Source of the DNA: Enterovirga aerilata
GTDB taxonomy: Bacteria; Pseudomonadota; Alphaproteobacteria; Rhizobiales; Beijerinckiaceae
Direction: 5' to 3'
NCBI RefSeq assembly: GCF_013044135.1
Contig: NZ_JABEPP010000005.1
Span: forward strand, 62,001 to 126,000
Length of the DNA: 64,000 nucleotides
Shown here: one piece after another, positions 24,747 through 33,083 of the stretch
How the letters are laid out: each line of letters starts with the position of its first letter
Position numbering within the stretch: position 1 is the first letter of the stretch
Made by a program: the position numbers and the translations under genes
The notes under the pieces: generated by a model
Database searches by the model: none
Told to the model about the DNA's origin: nothing
Seen by the model: only the letters and a program-made list of their open reading frames with translations

Positions 24747-24821
24747 TGGAGCGGGCGAAGGGATTCGAACCCTCGACCCCAACCTTGGCAAGGTTGTGCT
24801 CTACCCCTGAGCTACACCCGC
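24747..24821 (-). tRNA. tRNA-Gly (GCC)
   Basis: Read on the minus strand, the gene opens GCGGGTG, has D-loop GTAGCTCAGGGG, anticodon loop TTGCCAA with anticodon GCC, and the T-loop GGTTCGAATCC. The 3' acceptor strand is CGCCCGC, with a U discriminator and an encoded CCA. All four stems pair (one U-G pair in the acceptor). It decodes GGC and GGU. The same locus shows no nearby integrase. Confidence 0.97.
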
Positions 24822-25052
24822 ATCCGTGCGGGCCGAAACGCGGCACCGCGACGCCCATGTGCCCCAACCCGGCCGGCATTTCAAGGCCTTTCGCGCCGAA
24901 GCGCCTGGCTCCGGTGCGGCGAGCTCCTCCGTCGCGTGGGGCCGGGTGAAGCGCATCAAAGCGCCGCAGAGCCCGCGCGACAGGGGCCGGCAGGGCCGGT
25001 TGGCCCGCGGGAAGGTTGCCGATAGGCTCGGCTCAAGAGCCCGGAGCGTCCC

Positions 25053-25943
25053 ATGCGCCTCATCATCGCGGCACTCGCCGCTCTCCTCGCATCCCTGCCG
25101 CCGCTCGTCCCCTCCCCGGCCGGCGCCCAGACGATCAGGGTCGGGTCGAAGAACTTCACCGAGCAGTTCATCGTGGCCGAACTCTATGCCGGCGCGCTGG
25201 AGGCGGCCGGCTACAGGGTCGAACGCAAGATCAATCTGGGCGCGACGCTCGTCGCGCACGAGGCGCTCAGGACCGGAGCGATCGACCTCTACCCCGAATA
25301 CACGGGCACCGGCATCCTGGCCGTGATGAAGGCGACGGGAAAGCAGGATTCCGATCCGAAGCGCGTCTTCGAGCAGGTGAAGGACTTCTACGAGCGCGAG
25401 TTCAACCTGACCTGGCTTCCTCCTTCGCGGGTGAACAACGGCTACGCGATCGTGGTCCGGCCGGAAACCGCGCGGGAGCACGGCCTCAAGACGCTGACGG
25501 ATCTCGGCCGCGTCGCCGGAAAGCTGAAGCTCGGGGCCGGCTCGGAGTTCTTCGACCGCTATGACGGCCTGCCCGGGCTGAACGAGGTCTACGGGATCAC
25601 CTTCTCGGTGACGCGGCAATTCGCGGCGCTCCGCCTGCGCTACGAGGCGCTGGCCCAGAAGCAGGTGGACGTCGCGAACGGCTTCTCGACGGATTGGCAG
25701 ATCGCGGCCGAGAAGTTCACCGCGCTCGACGACGACAAGAACCTCTTCCCGCCCTACGAGCTGGCGCCCGTCGTCCGCATGGAGATCGCGCGCGACGCGA
25801 AGCTCGTCGAGACGCTCGCCCGCGTGAACGCCCTGATCGACAACAGGACCATGCAGGAGCTCAACCGGCAGGTCGAGGTCGACAAGCGCGAGCCGCGGCG
25901 CGTCGCCGCCGACTTCCTGAAGCAGGCGGGGCTCGTCAACTAG
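25053..25943 (+). CDS. quaternary-amine/osmoprotectant ABC importer binding protein (OpuC/OsmF-like)
   Basis: This 296-residue secreted protein has a Sec signal peptide (cleavage near P-A-G-A-Q). It then shows the OpuAC/OsmF fold beginning R-V-G-S-K-N-F-T-E-Q, with Y-P-E-Y-T-G-T-G and L-P-P-S-R-V-N-N-G-Y. Such proteins bind glycine betaine, carnitine, choline or related compounds. It is the first gene of a four-gene importer operon with short gaps and overlaps. Osmotic regulation is possible but nothing in the leader shows it. Confidence 0.88.
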   Translation: MRLIIAALAALLASLPPLVPSPAGAQTIRVGSKNFTEQFIVAELYAGALEAAGYRVERKINLGATLVAHEALRTGAIDLYPEYTGTGILAVMKATGKQDSDPKRVFEQVKDFYEREFNLTWLPPSRVNNGYAIVVRPETAREHGLKTLTDLGRVAGKLKLGAGSEFFDRYDGLPGLNEVYGITFSVTRQFAALRLRYEALAQKQVDVANGFSTDWQIAAEKFTALDDDKNLFPPYELAPVVRMEIARDAKLVETLARVNALIDNRTMQELNRQVEVDKREPRRVAADFLKQAGLVN

Positions 25944-25965
25944 TCGGGCTGCGAGGCCGCGGCCC

Positions 25966-26595
25966 ATGGCATGGGCGATCGAGAACCCGGCCGCACTGGG
26001 GGAGGCGCTGCTGCGGCACATGGTGCTCGTCGGCCTTGCGCTTCTGATCTCCCTGGCGATCGCCCTGCCGCTCGGGATCTGGTCTGCGCGGCGCCCGCGC
26101 GCCTACACGGCCGTGCTGCTTGCCACGGGCCTCCTCTACACGGTCCCGGCACTCGCGCTCTTCGCTCTGCTCGTGCCCTTCATGGGGCTGGGAACGGCGC
26201 CGGCCGTCACGGCGATCGTCCTCTACTCGCTCCTCGTGCTGACCCGGAACGTGGCGGTCGGGCTGCAGACCCTGCCCGGCGAGGTGCTCGAGGCGGCGGA
26301 CGGCATGGGGTACGGCCGCTGGCGGCGGCTTCTCGCCATCGAGCTGCCGCTCGCCGCCCCGGTGATCGTCGCGGGCGTGCGGCTGACCGTGGTGACCCAG
26401 GTCTCCGTCGCCACGGTCGGCGCCTTCATCGGCGCCGGCGGGCTCGGCGACCTCATCTTCCAGGGCATCACGCAGGACATCGGCGAGAAGGTCCTGGCCG
26501 GGGCCGTCGCCGCTTCGGCCCTCGCCGTCCTCGCCGACGAGGCCCTGCGGCGGCTCGAGCGGCGGCTCGCCGCCTCCCAGGGCGGCGAGCCCTGA
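25966..26595 (+). CDS. osmoprotectant-type ABC importer permease (OpuCB/YehW-like)
   Basis: This 209-residue inner-membrane permease with about five to six hydrophobic segments carries the ATPase-contact loop E-V-L-E-A-A-D-G-M-G-Y-G. It also has the C-terminal G-A-G-G-L-G-D-L-I-F-Q-G-I motif shared by OpuCB/OpuCD proteins. It lies 22 bases after the binding-protein gene, and the second permease starts 2 bases after its stop. Confidence 0.88.
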   Translation: MAWAIENPAALGEALLRHMVLVGLALLISLAIALPLGIWSARRPRAYTAVLLATGLLYTVPALALFALLVPFMGLGTAPAVTAIVLYSLLVLTRNVAVGLQTLPGEVLEAADGMGYGRWRRLLAIELPLAAPVIVAGVRLTVVTQVSVATVGAFIGAGGLGDLIFQGITQDIGEKVLAGAVAASALAVLADEALRRLERRLAASQGGEP

Positions 26596-26597
26596 CC

Positions 26598-27239
26598 GTG
26601 CCGGACGTGATCGGCTGGATATGGAGCCACACCGCGCTGGTCGGGAGGACCGCACAGGAGCATGCGATCCTGTCGGCGGTCGCGCTCCTGCTCGTGCTCG
26701 CGACGAGCCTGCCCCTCGGATTCGGGCTCGCCCGGACGGGACGCCCCGCGACGCTGGTGGTCGCAGCCGCGAACACGCTGCGTACGGTGCCCAGCCTCGC
26801 GCTCCTGGTGATCATGCTGCCGATTCTCGGGACCGGCTTCCTCCCCTCGGTCGTGGCGCTGACGCTCTACGGATTGCCCGCCGTCCTGCTGAACACGATC
26901 GTCGGGCTGCGTGAGGTCGATGCCGACGTGGTCGAAGCGGCACGAGGCCAGGGGCTCTCGGAGGCCCAGATCCTGCGCGACGTGACGATACCGCTCGCGC
27001 TTCCGGTGATCCTCGCCGGCATCCGGACGGCGGCCGTCCAGATCGTCTCGGCGGCGACGCTCGCCGTGTTCATCGGCGGCGGCGGGCTCGGCGAGCTCAT
27101 CTCCTCCGGGCTCGCGCTCATGGACATGGCTCAGCTCACCGCCGGCGCGCTGCTCGTAGCGCTCTTCGCGATCGCGACGGAGCTCACCCTCGGCACGCTC
27201 CAGCGCTCCTTCGCCCGCCGCTTCGGCGCCCCGGCATGA
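26598..27239 (+). CDS. osmoprotectant-type ABC importer permease (OpuCD/YehY-like)
   Basis: This second permease of 213 residues starts at GTG 26598 just after the first permease stops. It has the contact loop V-V-E-A-A-R-G-Q-G-L-S and the signature G-G-G-G-L-G-E-L-I-S-S-G, and pairs with the first permease as a heterodimer. Its stop overlaps the ATPase start as ATGA. Confidence 0.87.
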   Translation: MPDVIGWIWSHTALVGRTAQEHAILSAVALLLVLATSLPLGFGLARTGRPATLVVAAANTLRTVPSLALLVIMLPILGTGFLPSVVALTLYGLPAVLLNTIVGLREVDADVVEAARGQGLSEAQILRDVTIPLALPVILAGIRTAAVQIVSAATLAVFIGGGGLGELISSGLALMDMAQLTAGALLVALFAIATELTLGTLQRSFARRFGAPA

Positions 27240-28234
27240 TCCGGCTCGAGGACATCGAGAAGCGCTTTCCCGGCCAGGCGCGGCCCGCCGTGGACGGGAT
27301 CGAGCTCGAGGTCCCGGCCGGCGAGACCTGCGTGCTGATCGGCCCCTCGGGCTGCGGCAAGACGACGACCCTGCGGATGGTGAACCGCCTCATCGAGCCG
27401 AGCGCAGGCCGGATCCTCGTGGAAGGCGAGGACATCGCGGGCGCCGATCCCGTCCGTCTGCGGCGCCGGATCGGCTATGTCATTCAGGGGGTCGGGCTCT
27501 TCCCCCACCTCACCGTGGGCGACAACGTCGCGACCGTGCCGCGGCTTCTGGCCTGGCCGGCGAGCCGCGTCGCAGCCCGGGTCGACGAGATGCTGTCCCT
27601 CGTCGGGCTGGAGCCCGGGGAGTTCCGAGACCGGCGGCCGGGCTCGCTCTCCGGCGGGCAGCGCCAGCGCGTCGGCGTGGCCCGGGCGCTCGCGGCCGAT
27701 CCTCCCGTCATGCTCATGGACGAGCCCTTCGGCGCCGTCGACCCGGTGGTGAGGGCGCGTCTCCAGCGGGACGTGGCAGAGATCCTGCGCCGGCTGGGCA
27801 AGACCGTCCTGATGGTGACGCACGACATCGACGAGGCGGTCCGGATGGGTGACCGGGTCGCCATCATGCGCGACGGCCGCATCGTCCAATGCGACAGGCC
27901 GGAACGACTGCTCGCCGCGCCGGCCGAGCCCTTCGTGGCCGATTTCGTCGGAGCCGACCGCGGGCTCAAGCGTCTCGCGCTCATCCCGGTCGGGGAGGCC
28001 GCCTCGCCCCGCTCCGCTCCGGCCGGCTCCCCGACCGTTGACGGCGGGGCTTCGCTCCAGGCGGCGCTCGCCGCGATGCTGGCGGCCGGCGCGGAGGCGG
28101 CGGCGGTCGCCGGCCCGGACGGCAGCGCCATCGGCTCCGTGACGCTCGCCGCGATCCGCGAGCGCGCCAGGACGCCGCCCGCGGCTCAGTCGCCGGCGAA
28201 GACAGGCTGCTCCTTGGCCACGAAGGCGCGGTAG
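27236..28234 (+). CDS. osmoprotectant-type ABC importer ATPase (OpuCA-like)
   Basis: This 332-residue ATPase has Walker A G-P-S-G-C-G-K-T (36-43), signature [11 protein letters not shown], Walker [11 protein letters not shown] and switch T-H-D-I-D-E-A. The C-terminal region (about 245-310) is short and alanine-rich, at most a reduced CBS-like part compared with true OpuCA. Its last 49 bases overlap the converging enoyl-CoA hydratase gene, so the final residues are read from antisense coding DNA. Confidence 0.88.
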   Translation: MIRLEDIEKRFPGQARPAVDGIELEVPAGETCVLIGPSGCGKTTTLRMVNRLIEPSAGRILVEGEDIAGADPVRLRRRIGYVIQGVGLFPHLTVGDNVATVPRLLAWPASRVAARVDEMLSLVGLEPGEFRDRRPGSLSGGQRQRVGVARALAADPPVMLMDEPFGAVDPVVRARLQRDVAEILRRLGKTVLMVTHDIDEAVRMGDRVAIMRDGRIVQCDRPERLLAAPAEPFVADFVGADRGLKRLALIPVGEAASPRSAPAGSPTVDGGASLQAALAAMLAAGAEAAAVAGPDGSAIGSVTLAAIRERARTPPAAQSPAKTGCSLATKAR

Positions 28235-29016
28235 GCTCGCCCGTAATCCTTCGTCTGCATGCAGATCGCCTGCGCCTGCGCTTCCGCCTCGATCGCGGCG
28301 TCGATCCCCATGTCCCATTCCTGGTGCAGGCAGGTCTTCGTCATGGCATGCGCGAAGGTGGGTCCGTCGGCGAGCTGGCGCGCCAGCGCCTGTGCCTCCG
28401 CCAGAACCTGATCGGGCTCCACGAGCCGGTTGTGGAAGCCCCAGCGCTCGCCTTCCTCCGCCGTCATCACGCGGCCGGTATAGAGCAGCTCCGACGCCCT
28501 CCCCTGCCCGATGATGCGAGGCAGGATGGCGCAGGCCCCCATATCCGCGCCGGCGAGCCCGACCCGCACGAACAGGAAGGCCGTCCTCGTGCGCGGGGTC
28601 GCGAGGCGCAGATCGGAGGCCATGGCGAGGATCGCGCCGGCGCCCGCGCAGACGCCGTCGAGCGCCGCGACGATCGGCTGCGGGCAGTGCCGCATCGCCT
28701 TGACGAGATCGCCCGTCATGCGGGTGAATGCGAGCAGCCCGCTCATGTCGCCGGCTTCCTGCATGCGCACGAGCGGGCCGATGATCTCGTGCACGTCTCC
28801 GCCCGAGCAGAAATTCCCGCCCGCGCCCGTGACCACGACCGTCTTGATCTCGGGCGCGTAGACGAGGTCCCGGAACAGGTCGCGGAGCTCGCCGTAGGAT
28901 TCGAAGGTGAGCGGGTTCTTCCGCTCGGGCCGGTTGAGCGTGATCGTCCCGACCTTGCCTTCCACGGACCACAGGAAATGGGCCGGGCGGAACTGCCCGG
29001 CATCGAAACGCTTCAT
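28186..29016 (-). CDS. enoyl-CoA hydratase family protein
   Basis: This 276-residue crotonase has the oxyanion residues in F-C-S-G-G-D-V and D-G-V-C-A-G-A-G-A, plus the catalytic-region motif [15 protein letters not shown] instead of the hydratase P-E-x-G-L suggests a subgroup acting on aromatic or branched acyl-CoA. It starts at ATG 29016, where M-K-R-F-D begins. It converges on, and overlaps, the importer ATPase gene, and no partner gene lies beside it. Confidence 0.82.
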   Translation of the reverse strand: MKRFDAGQFRPAHFLWSVEGKVGTITLNRPERKNPLTFESYGELRDLFRDLVYAPEIKTVVVTGAGGNFCSGGDVHEIIGPLVRMQEAGDMSGLLAFTRMTGDLVKAMRHCPQPIVAALDGVCAGAGAILAMASDLRLATPRTRTAFLFVRVGLAGADMGACAILPRIIGQGRASELLYTGRVMTAEEGERWGFHNRLVEPDQVLAEAQALARQLADGPTFAHAMTKTCLHQEWDMGIDAAIEAEAQAQAICMQTKDYGRAYRAFVAKEQPVFAGD

Positions 29017-29221
29017 CCCGAAATCCCCGCAAACCCCGTCCCATGCGCCAGGACCGGCGCCCATTGCGAGGCGGGCGAGTTCCCGTCAAGCGCCGCGGCG
29101 TCCGGGCGCGATCGGACGACGCGGAGGCAACGGTTGCGCCGACGCGCGGTCGCGTCTAGACGAAGCGCATCCTTCCCTGGCCGGCGGGTGCCGACCGGAG
29201 GACCGTCCGCGAGAGCGGGCC

Positions 29222-29311
29222 GGAGGGGTGGCCGAGTGGTTGAAGGCGCACGCCTGGAAAGTGTGTATACCGGAAACGGTATCGCGGGTTCGAATCCCGC
29301 TCCCTCCGCCA
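29222..29311 (+). tRNA. tRNA-Ser (GGA)
   Basis: This class II tRNA opens GGAGGGG and pairs with TCCCTCC at its 3' end (discriminator G, encoded CCA). The anticodon loop TGGAAAG carries anticodon GGA. A long variable arm (TATACC-GGAAAC-GGTATC) and GGTTCGAATCC T-loop are present. It decodes UCC and UCU. The accessory island begins just beyond its 3' end, a classic integration position, but no integrase or repeated tRNA tail was found. Confidence 0.97.
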
Positions 29312-29733
29312 ACCCGCCTCGCTAAGCGATTGAAACTGCTGATATTTCATCACTTGGCTACTGGCACAAACCTCGTTTCATCCCACATTCCGTATTGGAT
29401 CGAGGCCGCCCCAATCGGCCCTCTCTGGACTACCTGTCGCAATTCGGTCGTAAGCCCGCCGCGGCTGCGTCATGCATTCGCGCCGAGTCGCACGAGACTT
29501 GTCGCCGCCCAGCAGGCATAAGAGACGACCTCGCCCCGCTCAACTTCACGGGCCAACTGCACACAGTGCCGCTCGGCAACCGTTCGTGGTCGTTCAATCC
29601 AGGCGGGAGATCCGGGAGGGCGGCTTTAAGGGCGGGGAGCGTCCGACATGAAGGCGGCGTGGCGGCCTTCGTCGCCGCGGATAGTGGAGGCGACAGGGCG
29701 GCAGCTCTCCCGAGGCATGCAAACCTTGGTGGA
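29312..29733. other. post-tRNA intergenic stretch, no convincing gene
   Basis: Frames here are open by base composition but show no recognisable domain. The stretch separates tRNA-Ser from lower-GC DNA that starts near 29730. It is the likely left boundary zone of the accessory island. Confidence 0.4.
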
Positions 29734-29964
29734 ATGGATATCATCGAGCGAATGTTCCTTATGGAGCAGGAGATACCCACAATTATTGTGACTGATTTCG
29801 ATTATTTTCCCGCTGGCGGGCAGGACGCATCGGAAACGGAGATTATCAGCCTAGGAGATCTAAATTCACGCGCCTCCTCTCTGCTCGGGGATTATCATCT
29901 AGGGACGGTACGGTACGGGTCATCAACATGGCGTGACGAGTTTGCTTTTATTATTAGCAGGTAG
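29734..29964 (+). CDS. small hypothetical protein, low-GC island gene
   Basis: This ORF of 76 codons (M-D-I-I-E-R-M-F-L, or from the inner M-E-Q-E-I-P-T-I-I-V) is clearly lower in GC than its surroundings. It ends 8 bases before the start of a receiver-domain pseudogene. The stretch P-T-I-I-V-T-D-F-D-Y-F-P-A-G-G is not a family I recognise. The spacing suggests an operon with the receiver gene, and it may itself be the remnant of a longer gene. Confidence 0.45.
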   Translation: MDIIERMFLMEQEIPTIIVTDFDYFPAGGQDASETEIISLGDLNSRASSLLGDYHLGTVRYGSSTWRDEFAFIISR

Positions 29965-29972
29965 GACTTAGT

Positions 29973-30291
29973 ATGAAAATTTTAGTCGTCCATGACAGGC
30001 CAGAGATTCTCTCTAAAAATTGTATCCCTGCTGAATGATCTAGCGATTGCCGAGCGGCAAATCGCTACCGCGCCGGACGGGGTGACGGCGCGTGCGCGTC
30101 TATCCGAAGAGGTTTTCGACCTGGCAGTCTTTGACTTGACGATTCCGCACCTCACCGGGCGGGAATCGCGGATTACTCTGCGGTCGAGAATCTCTTTTTC
30201 GAGCTCTTCAATACCCACACCCTGAATGTTCCTGGGGACATAATCGGGCTTACGAGGGAGGCGGAGGCTCTTCAACGCATCGGGGTCGAGA
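29973..30291 (+). pseudogene. response-regulator receiver-like gene, frameshifted and cut by IS256
   Basis: The ATG at 29973 starts M-K-I-L-V-V-H-D-R-P-E-I. A shift near 30010 leads to I-V-S-L-L-N-D-L and F-D-L-A-V-F-D-L-T-I-P. A second shift near 30170 leads to A-D-Y-S-A-V-E-N-L-F-F-E-L-F and then P-G-D-I-I-G-L-T-R-E-A-E. The His in place of the second acidic residue (V-V-H-D) and the I-I-G-L-T motif resemble receiver-like domains of conflict systems rather than classic regulators. The gene ends at the IS256 terminal repeat. Confidence 0.65.
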
Positions 30292-31606
30292 GGGACTGTC
30301 AGGATTTTCGTGTGCGAACGGCGGGTTGAACATCAGGCCGCCATGGCCCTTGTGAAGCGCTGGCCGAAGAGCACGGCAAACTGCGCCTTGGCCATGCACC
30401 ACTCTCGCGGTGGCATTTTCCAGTCCTTCTCGGCTCGATTCAAGACCAGGAAGAGCAGCTTCATGGCTGCGTCGTCGGTTGGGAAGTGGCCCCTGGCCCG
30501 GACGGCGCGGCGCAGCTTGGCGTTCAGGGGCTCGATTGCGTTTGTGGTGTAGAGGATGCGGCGCACGTCCGCGTGGAAGGCATAGAACGGCACGACCTCG
30601 TTCCAGGCGCGCCGCCAGCTCTGCCCAATAGCCGGGTAGCGCCGGCCCCAGAGGCCCTCCTCGAATGCTGCGAGCGCGGCCCGGCCGGCTTCGGCGTCGA
30701 GCGCCCGGTAGATGCCCTTCAGGGCGGCCGCGACGGGCTTCCTGTCCTTGTAGGAGACGAAGTCCAGGCTGTGGCGCAGGAGATGGACGATGCAGGTCTG
30801 CACCGCCGTCTCGGGGAACACGGCCGTGATCGCATCCGGGAAGCCCTTCAGACCGTCGACGACGGCGAGCAGGATATCCTCGACGCCGCGGTTCCTGAGC
30901 TCGTTCATGACGCGGAGCCAGAACTTGGCGCCTTCGCTCTGTTCGAGCCAGAGGCCCAGGATCTCCTTGGCCCCGTCGGCCCGGACGCCGAGCGCGATGT
31001 GGACCGCCTTGTTGCGGACGATGCCCTCGTCCCGCACCTTGACCCTGAGGGCGTCGAAGAAGACGAGCGGGTAGACCGGCTCCAGGGGCCGCGCCTGCCA
31101 GGCCGCGATCTCCTCCAGAACCGCGTCCGTGACCGCGCTGACGAGGTCGGGCGAGACGTCGATCCCGTAGAGCTCGCGCAGGTGGCCGCGATCTCCCGGG
31201 CGCTCATGCCGCGGGCGTACATCGACACGATCTTGTCGTCGAAGCCCGGGAAGCGGCGCTGGTACTTGGCGATGAGCTGCGGATCGAAGGTCGCCTGCCG
31301 GTCGCGCGGGATCTCGAGCTCCATCCGGCCGGTCTCGGTCGTCACGGTCTTGCGGCCGTAGCCGTTGCGGCTGTTGCCGACTTCGTCCGACGCCAGATGG
31401 TGATCCATCTCGGCGTTCAGCGCCCTCTCGGCCAGGGCCTTCTTCAGATCCTCCAGAAGGCCGTTCGCGTCGAACGCCGTCTTCGGGTCGGCGCCGGCCA
31501 GAAGCTGATCCAGGAGCGCGTCAGGAATGCGGGGAGCTTTGCGTCGTGCCAGCGGAACCCTCCAGGTCCACTATGGCCGCCCGCACACGAAAATCCTGAC
31601 AGTCCC
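30292..31606 (-). mobile_element. IS256-family insertion sequence, full length (copy 2)
   Basis: The element is 1,315 bp. Its terminal inverted repeats are 25 bp and perfect: 30292-30316 (GGGACTGTCAGG and onward) and 31582-31606. They enclose one transposase gene on the minus strand. The flanks show no matching 8-9 bp target duplication (left ends GTCGAGA, right begins CAGCCAC), so the locus was rearranged after insertion. The element interrupts the receiver-like gene on its left. Confidence 0.9.
30333..31553 (-). pseudogene. IS256 transposase of copy 2, one-base deletion
   Basis: Aligned with copy 1, this gene lacks one G at about 31188 (GCGGCC against GTGGGCC), which shifts frame after S-A-R-E-I. 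The rest, from 31037 down to 30333, is open and complete. It contains V-V-D-G-L-K-G-F, C-I-V-H-L-L-R-H and the C-terminal N-A-I-E-P-L-N-A-K-L-R with the DDE Glu. The N-terminal codons begin near a CTG where relatives have ATG (A-R-R-K-A-P-R-I-P-D). It is probably inactive unless rescued by frameshifting. Confidence 0.8.
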
Positions 31607-31669
31607 CAGCCACCCGGCCCGACAGCGCCGCCGAGGGCGTCACTTAGTGCCGACGGGAGCGAATCGCTC

Positions 31670-31819
31670 TTGCTCGGTTTTTCGACTCGCTCTTGTTCTG
31701 GCCCACAGGGGAAATCGAATCGCTCTTACCCTGGTCCGTTAAGGTTGCTATCGGACCAGAGCTGGAGCGATTCGATCTCCGTTGGGGCCAGAACAAGAGC
31801 GAGTCGAAACACCGAGCAA
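31670..31819. repeat. 150-bp palindromic array of TCGCTCTT-type units
   Basis: Arms at 31670-31725 and 31765-31819 are reverse complements with few mismatches. The loop itself contains the perfect dyad CTGGTCCG/CGGACCAG. The core word TCGCTCTT occurs at 31664, 31687 and 31720, and inverted (AAGAGCGA) at 31795, 31818 and 31849, with a variant near 31764. The region would form a very long hairpin or cruciform. It lies between the IS256 right end and the SOS box, and no gene is credible inside it. Confidence 0.85.
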
Positions 31820-32025
31820 GAGCGAGTCGATCCCTGCTGAAACCGAGTAAGAGCGATCCGATCTCGGACATTTCCCGACGCTTTGGACCGGTTCCCTGAT
31901 GGTCAAACCGGCCTCGTCAGGTCGCGCGGTACCGCCGTTCGTTGTGCACACCTCGGACGATGGCGGACTTGGTCGATCATATCGGGCTGCGGCAGGCCTG
32001 AGACGCGGGCTTAAGAAGCGAGAGT

Positions 32026-32040
32026 GAACAAAACAAGAAC
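32026..32040. promoter_or_regulatory. alphaproteobacterial LexA (SOS) box GAACAAAACAAGAAC
   Basis: The site is a perfect GAAC-N7-GAAC direct repeat, the form bound by LexA in Alphaproteobacteria. No gene begins within 600 bases on the plus strand, and the MerR-like gene downstream converges on it. It therefore looks like an orphan promoter left by deletion, or it may serve an unseen short transcript. Confidence 0.6.
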
Positions 32041-32075
32041 TTTTGCTTGCTCCAAGGTTGCCGGCGGGCCTAGTG

Positions 32076-32543
32076 TCATGCGCGGCGGCGCGGCGAAGGT
32101 GTGAGGGCGACGACCTTCGCGTGTTCGAATGGAAGGTCGAGTTGCGCGATTTGTGGGCCGGGGTCGAGAACGGTAGCGCGGAGACGCTCCATGACGCGGT
32201 CGACGCGCACGACGGTTATCGTTTCGACCTCCGGCAGGTCACGGTCGTCCCCGAACTCCATTTCGCTACCGACGATGAGGAGAGCCATCGGAAGGTTCGC
32301 AGGCTTTGTGCGCGCTTCGATCTCCGCGAAGAGCCAGGTGGCAGTCTCGCCGAAGCGGGAAACCGGCAGCCCGAGTTTCTGGACCGCCTGGGAGATCACG
32401 CATAGGCTCACCAGTTCGGGGTACGTGTAACGGTGCGAGCGGCCGTCATGGTCGCTGATGGGGGCGAGGATGCCCTTCCAGTGACGGAGCGTTTCCTTGC
32501 TGATACCAGCCAGCTCCAGGACCTGCGCCGTTTCGAACCGCAT
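32076..32543 (-). CDS. MerR-like helix-turn-helix regulator
   Basis: This 155-residue protein starts F-E-T-A-Q-V-L-E-L-A-G-I-S-K-E-T-L-R-H-W and then H-R-Y-T-Y-P-E-L-V-S-L, the MerR-type winged helix. No metal-binding Cys or long dimer coiled coil follows. It is divergent from the HD-nuclease pair, with a 117-base gap containing short A/T-rich DNA, and is a candidate regulator of that pair. The ligand or signal is unknown. Confidence 0.75.
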   Translation of the reverse strand: MRFETAQVLELAGISKETLRHWKGILAPISDHDGRSHRYTYPELVSLCVISQAVQKLGLPVSRFGETATWLFAEIEARTKPANLPMALLIVGSEMEFGDDRDLPEVETITVVRVDRVMERLRATVLDPGPQIAQLDLPFEHAKVVALTPSPRRRA

Positions 32544-32660
32544 CGACTTTTCCCGTTCGAAACAGGCGGGTGAAACAAAGTGGGGTTGACCCCACTTATA
32601 AACGCGATTTACCGCTGATCAAACTTCGGATTGTAGGATTCGGGAGTTCGGAGGGGTGCC

Positions 32661-33080
32661 ATGACGAGCCGGTTCGATGGCGCGGAGATCCTGGCGGCGG
32701 TGTGGAGGCTTGGTGCCGGTGACGAGCGGCTGCCGACTTCTCACGGCATTTTGGACAAGGCGCTCAAGGATTGTTTTGACGATCTGCCGGACCAGCTGAA
32801 GGGTGGGTTGTCGTTCGGTGTCACGGGGGTCGGCCTGCGCTGCTACGAGCTCCCCGACATTCTCCTCGCTGCGCAGGAGGCGCTGCTCACGACCGAGCCC
32901 AATCCGACTTATCTTTCCACGATGGTCACGCTGGACGAGGGCAGCGCCCGCCAGCTGGTGCTTTCGCACGGCATCAGGCCTGAGAAGGCCCGAACGGTCG
33001 GGCGGCGGCTGAGGGAGGTGGTCAAAGCTACCGCCTCAGGTCATTCAGAGTCCGATGAAGCGCAGTACGCTGCGGCCTAG
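32661..33080 (+). CDS. hypothetical protein coupled to HD-nuclease gene
   Basis: This 139-residue cytoplasmic protein belongs to no family I can name. It is mostly helical in appearance (A-E-I-L-A-A-V-W-R-L-G-A-G-D at the start) and ends with an acidic tail. It stops 3 bases before the GTG of the HD-nuclease gene, so the two are probably translated together and may form a complex or act as a pair. Confidence 0.65.
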   Translation: MTSRFDGAEILAAVWRLGAGDERLPTSHGILDKALKDCFDDLPDQLKGGLSFGVTGVGLRCYELPDILLAAQEALLTTEPNPTYLSTMVTLDEGSARQLVLSHGIRPEKARTVGRRLREVVKATASGHSESDEAQYAAA

Positions 33081-33083
33081 CGC

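Noticed and set aside
24747-24821. Integration site at tRNA-Gly
   Set aside because: The genes on both sides look chromosomal or IS-derived, and no tRNA-tail repeat or integrase is present.
27131-29089. 652-codon open frame on the minus strand
   Set aside because: It lies antisense to the importer genes and out of frame with the enoyl-CoA hydratase; no domain is seen.
11945-31606. IS256-bounded composite transposon carrying the catabolic operons
   Set aside because: Copy 1 is an internal fragment without terminal repeats, so it cannot define a transposon end.
31660-31860. CRISPR array
   Set aside because: The repeats are inverted as well as direct, spacing is irregular, no unique spacers of equal length exist and no cas gene is nearby.
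31397-31951. Short open frames across the palindromic array
   Set aside because: Frames on both strands arise from the repeated TCGCTCTT units and read S-R-S-L/R-A-R type low-complexity peptides.
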